A stretch of DNA of 64,000 nucleotides, taken from contig PZJY01000005.1 in NCBI GenBank assembly GCA_031472005.1, forward strand, positions 186,001 to 250,000, given 5' to 3'. Position numbers and translations under genes: made by a program. The notes beneath the pieces were generated by a model. The model was not told the DNA's origin, ran no database searches, and saw only the letters and a list, made by a program, of their open reading frames with translations. Origin of the DNA: Tetracladium setigerum. Taxonomy: Eukaryota; Ascomycota; Leotiomycetes; Helotiales. Positions 57,403 to 64,000 of this stretch are shown piece by piece; within the stretch, counting starts at the first letter, position 1, and every line of letters starts with the position of its first letter.

Positions 57403-58604
57403 TATTATGATACAAGGCACCGTTTAGACCAGAGACCCCCACAATAAACAGCCTACTGTACAATACCTACGGATCCCTCGACTTCGTATGTGCTGCACTC
57501 TAGTTATGGCTAGAGTTCCGGAGATAGAAAGCTTGATTCGGAAAGAGTTCAGTAGTGGTAACAATAAATATCCGGCAAGGAGGTGTAGGATTCGAGAAGA
57601 CTTCCTAAGTTGGGTAGTGTTGTTGAAGTGAAGTGGAGATAGTAAAAAGAGGGATCTTGCTGGCACGTCCGGCTGCAGGTAGAAGGGGAGGAGGAGGATT
57701 GTGTAAGAGAGACTGGGAGAGAGGGAGAAAAGACATCACAATGTGACCTCGCAGAGAAGGCCTCAACTTGGTAATAAACGACTCAGAATGCAACGGATTC
57801 CACAGTGGAGGGTGAGATGTCGTCCCGCACCTTTCTGGAGAGCCATCACAGCCCCTCTAAGTGGCTCGCTTAGCCACAGCCTGAAGTTGGCGCTATTCTC
57901 AATCGGGGGTAGCAGGATGTTGGCCAATCAGCAGGCCCCAAACATTGCCACTTAGCCGAGTCACGACAACGTCACGGCTGTGTCAGCACCAAAGATGGAG
58001 ACCTCTGGAGAGAATAGAAGGACCAGGAACATGTCAGCTCGGATTATCGACCAGCCAGAATGACGGATGCAAATCGCTCATCAACGCTCTCCCCGATCCT
58101 ACGGCTTTATATCCACCATCTTCCCCCCGTCGCCCCCGTCTCCTAGCCTTTTTACCTTCTCACCGAAGCTTGTCTGGACGAGAGAGCTGGGTCAGACGGC
58201 CGTTATTGCACCGTGAGCTAACCTCAAGATCGGAATCCTACCATCTAGAACTGCCTGGATTGGTAGAGATGGCAAAGATGGTGATGATGGCGACGTGGAC
58301 ACTAAACAGATGGATCTGGAGGCTGTGAAGCTTGTTCAACTTTAAATCCTTCGCTTGACAAGCCAAGTCTGGTTGCCCTTGTCGCGTTGCGTCCTTTGTC
58401 TTGGGAGTCTTTCCGCAACCGTTTCCCTTTTCGGTCTGGAAATCTCTTGCTCAGTCCACATGTCTATGCGATGTCTGAATATTTAATATTTGGCCTGCTT
58501 CTCTTTCCATACTTCCTTTCTCCTCTGTATCACACTCAGCTCTCATTCACATCATTTCTCTTGATTTCTCCGCGTCGAAAAAGTTCAAATATCCCCTTGC
58601 CAAG
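57403..58604. promoter_or_regulatory. Divergent intergenic region, transcription factor/transporter
   Basis: A 1.2-kb spacer between start codons at 57402 (minus) and 58605 (plus). Shared regulation is possible. CGG triplets and half-sites occur, but no clear paired CGG site is defended here. Confidence 0.45.
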
Positions 58605-60535
58605 ATGGCATTCTATCTCTACAAAAAAATCAAGGCCCACAGGCAACAGGCCTCTGTCGACTCACGGAATTCTGCACATGAGATGATGAGTACGGAACAA
58701 CAAGTGGTATCGCCAACCAGATTGACAGAACAGCGGCCATTCCACAGCCGCCCAGAATCTCAAGAGAAGATACATGGCCAAGGCCGAAGCGAGAACCATG
58801 ACGAAGTCCCAGAGGAGACAATCACAGCAGAAGACAAGAAAGCGGCCACTCGATATCGATGGAAATTGGTCATTGGCCTCTTCTTACCATTTTCTGTGCA
58901 GGCCCTGGATGTCACTATCATCGCAAGCGCAATCCCCTTTATTGCTTCTGATTTCAGTAAGTCCTGTCCAACAGAAACACTTCCACCAAGCCCGTCACTA
59001 ATCAATTGACAGACCAATTTTCCCAGTTGAACTGGATCATCTCAGCCTTCAATCTCTGTGAGGCGGCATTTATTCCCTTCTGGGGTCAGATTGCCGATAT
59101 TTTCGGCCGCTATGTGGCCATCCAAGGTGCATCTTTAACCACCTTAATCGGCGCTGCTCTCTGTTCGGGGGCACCCGTCAACGCCTTTCCCATGCTTCTA
59201 GTTGGAAGAGCACTTCAGGGAGTCGGTTGTGCCGGCCTCCTCATCTGCACAAAGATCATCTTGGCAGACAAAGTTACCCTGAAAGAAAACGCCAGGAACA
59301 GCACCACCTTCACAATCGTCGCAGGTATTGGTTATGGAGTCGGTCCTGTTGTAGGAGGATATCTTACTCAAGCCAGCTGGCGATGGTGCTTCATCATCAG
59401 CATCCCAATGGGTGTCATTGGCATGATTCTCACGCACTTCCTCCTGCGCTCCGAACTCGTCGGTCCCCAGAAGATTCTTCGAGTTGACGGAGATACCACC
59501 GTCGAAATCCCACAAACTTTCGCCTCCAAACTATCCACCATCGATTTCGGCGGACAATTCCTCTTCCTCTTCGGCATGGGCTTGCTCGTTTTGGCACTGA
59601 CGTGGGCTGGGTCATATTACGCTTGGAACGATGTCAAGGTCCTCGCTCCCCTCATCATCGGCGCAATTCTAATAATTCTCTTCATAACCTGGGAACAGCT
59701 CCTCCTTCCAGGCAAGGTACTCTCCACCCGCCTCCCTCTTCAAAACCCCATGATATCCATCCCCCTCCTCACATCCCGCAACGCCGGTCTCCTCATGTAC
59801 ATCAACTTCACCACAGGCATGGCCATGTACGCCGTCTTCTACTTCGCCAACCTCTACTTTGTGCTCGTCCAATCCCTACCCGCCGGCGAAGCCGGTCGCA
59901 ATCTCATCTATTACATGCCCGGTCTCGGAGTTGGTGCCTACGCAGCCATGTTTGCCTGCAACGTTTGGCCATTACAAACCTGGTTTCCGCTCTTTGTTGG
60001 CACGCTTATCGAACCTTTGGGAGTCACATTATTGGCTGTGGCAATCAATCACAGTAATTTACCTTGGGTATATGGCATGTTGGCATTGACCGGTGTTGGC
60101 AGCGGAATCCGCTTCATGCCGGGTACGCTCCACGGCATCGGCTACAACCGCACCTCCATTTCATCCATTGTGTCGCTCATGGCACTCGCACAAACCCTCG
60201 GCGGTACAATCTCAACCACCGTCATGCTCAACATCTTCAACAACCATCTGCACTCCCACCACCTCTCCTTCTCCACAACATCCGCAAGTTCATCACTTGA
60301 TTCTCTGGCGTCTCTGCCAGCTTCGGCAATGGAGTTCTTCAAGTCGACGACGAAAGATGGGATTGTGTTGGCTTTCTTTGCGATTACGGCCTTTTTGTGG
60401 GTGGGGTTGTTGGCGATGACAATGATTGGGAATGTGAGAATTGGGAGGAACGGTAGGGAAGATCATTTGACTAAGGGAAGTTTTGTGGGAAGTTGGTTTG
60501 GAAAGGGGAAGAGGGATGGAGAGGAGGATGTGTAA
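58605..60535 (+). CDS. MFS drug-type transporter (DHA2-like)
   Basis: Exon 1 58605-58956 and exon 2 59013-60535 with a 56-nt intron give 624 aa without a break. A 75-residue cytoplasmic N-terminus precedes the first membrane segment WKLVIGLFLPFSVQALDVTI. MFS motif A is GQIADIFGR after TM2, and antiporter motif C is GIGYGVGPVVGG in TM5. Segments such as LFLFGMGLLVLALTWAGSYY, APLIIGAILIILFITW, AVFYFANLYFVLVQSLPAGE and SSIVSLMALAQTLGGTISTT follow, fitting a 14-helix DHA2 protein. The motif LNWIISAFNLCEAAFIPFWG and the RDGEEDV acidic tail are typical of fungal members. These export toxic compounds or transport siderophores; the substrate is not determinable. Paired divergently with the Zn2Cys6 gene. 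Confidence 0.9.
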
Positions 60536-61131
60536 TGTCGAGTTTGGGGGGACTGTGTGGGGTAATTTGTAAAAGTACTGTACAGTACATAATTTTATTT
60601 TAGAGAGACTTCTTGTTTTGCATCTAGCAGTGGAAGCGGTGGCGTGGCACATGGATATTTTCATTTTTATTTTGGCATAGATTCGAAAAGCATAATTAAA
60701 AGGAATTGCATTTTATTTTTAATACTCCTTCAATCCTTGTTTGCTCTTTCGTTTTCAGGTGTCACAAAATTTGGAACTGGATTCTGATTCGACTAAAGCT
60801 TTTAATACTAGTAAATTAAGAGGCCGATAGTGGACGGCACCCACGACTAGATGGGCGAGTTCTGCTAGCACAGTCGCCAAGCCCAAAAGCTCTGAGCTTA
60901 AATTTGGCCTAGCATCTCCAATACTATGACCAACCCAAACACTAATCACAGTTTAAATTTCAATACATTTACTTTATTAAGATTTCCATCTTCCTCAAAA
61001 GACCTGGAAATAGCAAAGAGTATTGTACAAATGCAACTAGAACTGTCTTCACAGACTTCTGTTATTTTCTTTGCACAATTTTCTTTTGGGGCAGAAACCT
61101 GCATTTCTTTTAATAGAAATACACTGCCAAA
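60536..61131. other. Intergenic
   Basis: 3' flank of the MFS gene and 5' flank of the 61.1-kb frame. AT-rich at 60640-60730. No gene. Confidence 0.45.
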
Positions 61132-61845
61132 ATGGGTTCCAATCAAGTCATTGGTGTAGGCGTCAAGGCCACCGCCGCAAAGAGCGAGTTCACTCTACTA
61201 AGTCCAGCGCAAGTCAGAGCCAAGCATCCACTCTCGCCAAATGCTCTAACCACCATCATCACCGCTGACAAAAACAACAAAAGCAACAAAAACAAAAACA
61301 TCATCAATTGTCACAACAGCACCAGCCAAAACACCCGCCATGATTCCACCGAGGAGAAGGAGGAGAACCAAGAATTAGACCGCACCCAAAGACTTCAAAT
61401 CCACGCACACTTGCAATCCACCATCGGCGCACAACAAGTCCTCGATTTCAAACTCACGCTCCCACGCGCGAAACAACGCACGAATAAGCCATCCGCACTT
61501 GCTGCGCGCGCATGTGCAAACGCACGCCCAGCAGCTGTTTCCAAGAAAGAGGGAGGAGAAGGAGAAGAGGGCCAAACCCAAATCGAAGGCGCGATTGCTC
61601 GGTTGTTGAAGGGGAAGAAGATGCTTGAGCGAGAGGGGAAGGGTCAGAGGGATATGAGGACATATCATAGAGATGTGGTGGCGATAACGTTTGGGATTGT
61701 GAGGGGTACGGAGGTGGGGAGGTTTCTTGGTGGTGGTAGTGGTGATAGTGTCGGGCTTGGTGGGGTGGGGAGGGGGAGGGGGAAGAGGAGGGAGATGAGT
61801 TGGATGAGTTTCTTTGTTTATTTTGATTTAATGACTGATTGGTGA
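61132..61845 (+). CDS. Hypothetical protein
   Basis: An uninterrupted 237-aa frame from an ATG preceded by AAA. It has a conserved-looking core, AQQVLDFKLTLPRAKQRTNK and then EGAIARLLKGKKMLEREGKG, flanked by Asn/Lys-rich (NNKSNKNKNIINC) and Gly/Arg-rich (GLGGVGRGRGKRRE) low-complexity ends. I recognise no domain. It may be real because the central portion is not low-complexity, but there is no splice or homology evidence, and codon quality is uneven at both ends. Confidence 0.45.
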   Translation: MGSNQVIGVGVKATAAKSEFTLLSPAQVRAKHPLSPNALTTIITADKNNKSNKNKNIINCHNSTSQNTRHDSTEEKEENQELDRTQRLQIHAHLQSTIGAQQVLDFKLTLPRAKQRTNKPSALAARACANARPAAVSKKEGGEGEEGQTQIEGAIARLLKGKKMLEREGKGQRDMRTYHRDVVAITFGIVRGTEVGRFLGGGSGDSVGLGGVGRGRGKRREMSWMSFFVYFDLMTDW

Positions 61846-62896
61846 GGGAGAGGTTGAGGAGAAAGAAGTATGGGAGGGTATAATATTGTAAAATATAGCC
61901 AGATAACATGTTGAAATGACGTGCAATTACTTGATCTTTGAACCTCGTGATGTGAAATGGCAACGCCGAGATATAACAAGCACAGAATAATGTCAACAAA
62001 TTAAGCGAGTTTGGAAGGCGGGAATTTTGCGAACCACGAAAAAAACAAAACAATTGTGAAATAAAATCTCAACAAAACAAATGCAAAAAAAAGTGGATGG
62101 AACGAGTTGGGATTTAACCAACACATTCTGAATGCTTGAATGTTGGATTCGAACCAACGCATATAATTAAAAGAGCCCCCATAGAACACGATAGTAATTT
62201 CCCTTTTATCGGTTTATAAGTCAGCGCCGTACCAACTAACAAGTGTAGATGATAGGGTCTTGACCACTACTATTACGCCAAAGCGTCTGAATTTTGTTCA
62301 CAGGCCGGCTTAAGATTATCTATATCCCTGTACCCAATTTTTACGTTAGCAAGCGAGAGTCAACATCCGTGGGCCCCACTCTTTTGTCTACGACGACGAC
62401 ATCAAAGGTGAATCGGCAGCGACTACAACATGGCAGACACTTCGGGTTTGATTTCCTCGACGAGGAACGAATCTTACACGTGTGAGAACTCCTCCAGTTC
62501 ACACTTCTCGCTTTATATGCTGCATTTGTATCTGTTCACGAAAGCGTAATTTTGTTTCTTCTAAGCAGAATGTAGCGAATTACTTCTCAACTAGTCGAAG
62601 CAACGATCTCGGATGTTATCATGTCGTTGAAAATTCTTTCTGCCCCAACTTTGACTTGTAGAAAACATGATATTTAGCTTCGCTATGTCCTTTTTTTCAA
62701 AATTTGAATGTATGGGGGGAGTGAAACAAGTGAAGATGTCTGAGGAGGGTGCTCCTCGACAACACCTCACTTCACCTGTACAACAACACTTGACTTCATT
62801 TCAACAACACTTCACGTCAAAAATACCTTCTCGTCATCTTCCATCTGAATAGACGCGACTTCGCGCTAGCTCGCGACAAGACATATATATCCTCAG
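61846..62896. other. Intergenic with tRNA-like remnant
   Basis: AT-rich. Contains the tRNA-like feature at 62100-62250 and a small frame at 62737-62850 with repeated ACAACACTTGACTTCA-type units; the latter might be upstream sequence of the last gene. No further gene. Confidence 0.4.
62100..62250 (-). other. tRNA-like remnant with a perfect B box
   Basis: On the minus strand a T-arm GTTGGTTCGAATCCAAC (62139-62155) contains the pol III B box GGTTCGAATCC. A D-arm/anticodon-like stretch TTAGTTGGTACGGCGCTGAC followed by TTATAA lies at about 62212-62242. A second T-arm-like hairpin GTTGGTTAAATCCCAAC occurs at 62105-62121. The acceptor stem does not pair convincingly, so I do not call a functional tRNA; a decayed tRNA, tRNA-derived SINE or nuclear mitochondrial insertion are alternatives. 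Confidence 0.35.
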
Positions 62897-63840
62897 TCCT
62901 TTTTCTCTTCCTTTCCTTTTCTTTTTCTTTACCACCAACAACAGAACCAGCTCCAGCAGACCAATCTCTTCAACTCCCTCTCAAGTCTCCGTCATCACTA
63001 CCACCACTCTATCACCACCACCACCGCCACCATCGACTCCCCCTCTTCTCCTTCCGCCCCTGTCGCCCCAGCAGCAGCAGCAACAGAACCATTCCGTTTT
63101 CCCCAGGAAGACGCCTACAACAACTTCGATGGCGTCGAACTGATTCCAATCCGCGACCGCCGCCTCGAGCGCGTCGACATCACCGGGGTCAAGTTCCCCC
63201 AATACCAGAAGACAGTCTGTGGGTCCTGGTCAAATTCGTCGGCTTCATCCGTTTCATGCACGATTTGCAGCACAAGAACCGAAATCGCCTCCTCGACCGC
63301 CCAATTTCGGAAGCCTGCTGGATGCGCCTGGTCACCAAGCTCTACCATCTTTGGGACCCTCGACCAACCGCCACAACTATCGCGGAAGGCCCGACCAAGC
63401 GATCGCCAGCTCAACTGAAGTCGCAGGTTCTATATGAAGCTTTTGAGCAAGTACGATTATCTTTCTTTACTGGTAAACAAATTGTGTACTCACTGGTAAT
63501 TAACAGATGGAGAAGGAAGATGTTGCTTGGTACTGGGAGAAGAAGGCACAGCAGAATCCTGGATTAAATCTTACAGTGAGTTCCTTCCATATTGGTTCGA
63601 AGATCAGCAGCACTAACTCTATTGTTTACTATTTAGACAGCCACGGTTGCGATGACACCAGACGAGCTCTTGGATTACGAGATGTGGTTGCTGGGGAAGG
63701 AAGAGCTTCCAAACTCCGAACTTACAGAACTTGAGGAGGAGCTTCTTTCCCTTGTGGGAGAGAAAAAGGAAGGCGAGACTGAGGATAAAGGGAAGAGAGA
63801 TGGCGCTGCTGTGGAAGAGGACGCGATGGATCTTGATTAG
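62897..63840 (+). CDS. Conserved protein of unknown function, last gene in the window; 5' end uncertain (one frame break)
   Basis: The last three segments are clear: an exon ending at 63450, then 63507-63575 and 63637-63840 (introns 56 and 61 nt). The coding frame is open upstream to about 62897, after a CCTCAG acceptor-like site, without a start codon, so the 5' exon was not found. Sequence blocks: PFRFPQEDAYNNFDGVELIP, RDRRLERVDITGVKFPQYQ, then after one missing base at about 63207-63212 DSLWVLVKFVGFIRFMHDLQ, ISEACWMRLVTKLYHLWDPR, KEDVAWYWEKKAQQNPGLNL and TPDELLDYEMWLLGKEELPN, ending in an acidic tail. I recognise no domain; the Trp-rich helical central region is distinctive. Confidence 0.55.
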
Positions 63841-64000
63841 AATAATGTCTGCTTGTTTTTTTGTTGTTCTTAATCTTTTCTTTTCTTTTCTTTTCACTAG
63901 AATTACACAATTCCGATCACATAGCGTAGAAATTAGAATCAAGCCTCATTCAAATCTCCAATTCAAACGAAGGAACAAGCCCTCCTTCCCCTTTCCCCCT
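63841..64000. other. 3' flank at window end
   Basis: CTTTTCTTTT repeats (about 63875-63895), no gene. Confidence 0.4.

Noticed and set aside
62737..62850. 38-aa frame with Gln/His repeats
   Set aside because: Short repeat-driven peptide; could be upstream sequence of the last gene but no splice link could be shown.
1055..63840. Numerous pseudogenes
   Set aside because: All resolved breaks are a single missing base in the same direction with conserved sequence on both sides, and no insertions or premature stops of other kinds, which suggests sequence error and not gene decay.

Overview
This window is nuclear DNA of a filamentous ascomycete (Pezizomycotina). The evidence is short introns (mostly 49-125 nt) with GTRNGT donors, CTAAC/CTAAT branch sites and YAG acceptors, together with HET-domain genes, a HeLo-like N-terminal domain, a Zn2Cys6 regulator, CBM1 modules and a CAP20-type perilipin. 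The proteins look most like those of Leotiomycetes (Helotiales, Sclerotiniaceae-like), but that placement is an impression and not a measured result. No operons, CRISPR arrays or intact transposons are visible.

Layout. 0-5 kb: 3' end of a HET-domain gene, a histidine phosphatase, and a four-exon gene with a HeLo-like N-terminus. 5.7-10.6 kb: an ARP10/ARP11-type actin-related protein divergent from a YEN1/GEN1 Holliday-junction resolvase. 11.3-18.6 kb: an SCP1/transgelin-type calponin-homology protein, a conserved fungal protein and a BTB protein. 19.8-23.7 kb: a low-complexity protein and the ribosome-assembly factor MAK11. 23.9-26.5 kb: a large HET gene with a short gene or 5' exon upstream. 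27.2-29.6 kb: a tandem array of intron/exon-like units of unknown nature. 30.3-31.3 kb: a cleanly spliced six-exon gene of unknown function with a GC-AG intron. 32.6-40.1 kb: a repeat-bearing protein, a dienelactone hydrolase, phosphatidylinositol synthase PIS1 and a protein with repeated RRF-x-P motifs. 44-49.5 kb: perilipin CAP20 and a second BTB protein, with very long 5' flanks. 52.5-54 kb: a secreted protein built from four CBM1-like modules. 55-60.5 kb: a Zn2Cys6 factor divergent from an MFS drug-type transporter. 61-63.9 kb: two genes of unknown function and a tRNA-like remnant.

The dominant sequence-level observation concerns reading frames. More than half of the well-conserved genes are broken, and every break I could resolve is the same event: one base missing, usually in a short homopolymer. 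About twenty such sites are listed with positions. The uniform direction points to deletion-biased consensus errors and not to pseudogenes, so coordinates below are given for whole genes across these breaks. PIS1, the MFS transporter, the CBM1 gene, the large HET exon, the HeLo-like gene and the six-exon unknown read through without a break.

Most genes are housekeeping or cell-biology genes in no functional order. Two local groupings may matter: the divergent regulator/transporter pair at 55-60.5 kb, and the three non-self-recognition-type genes (two HET, one HeLo-like) within the first 26 kb.
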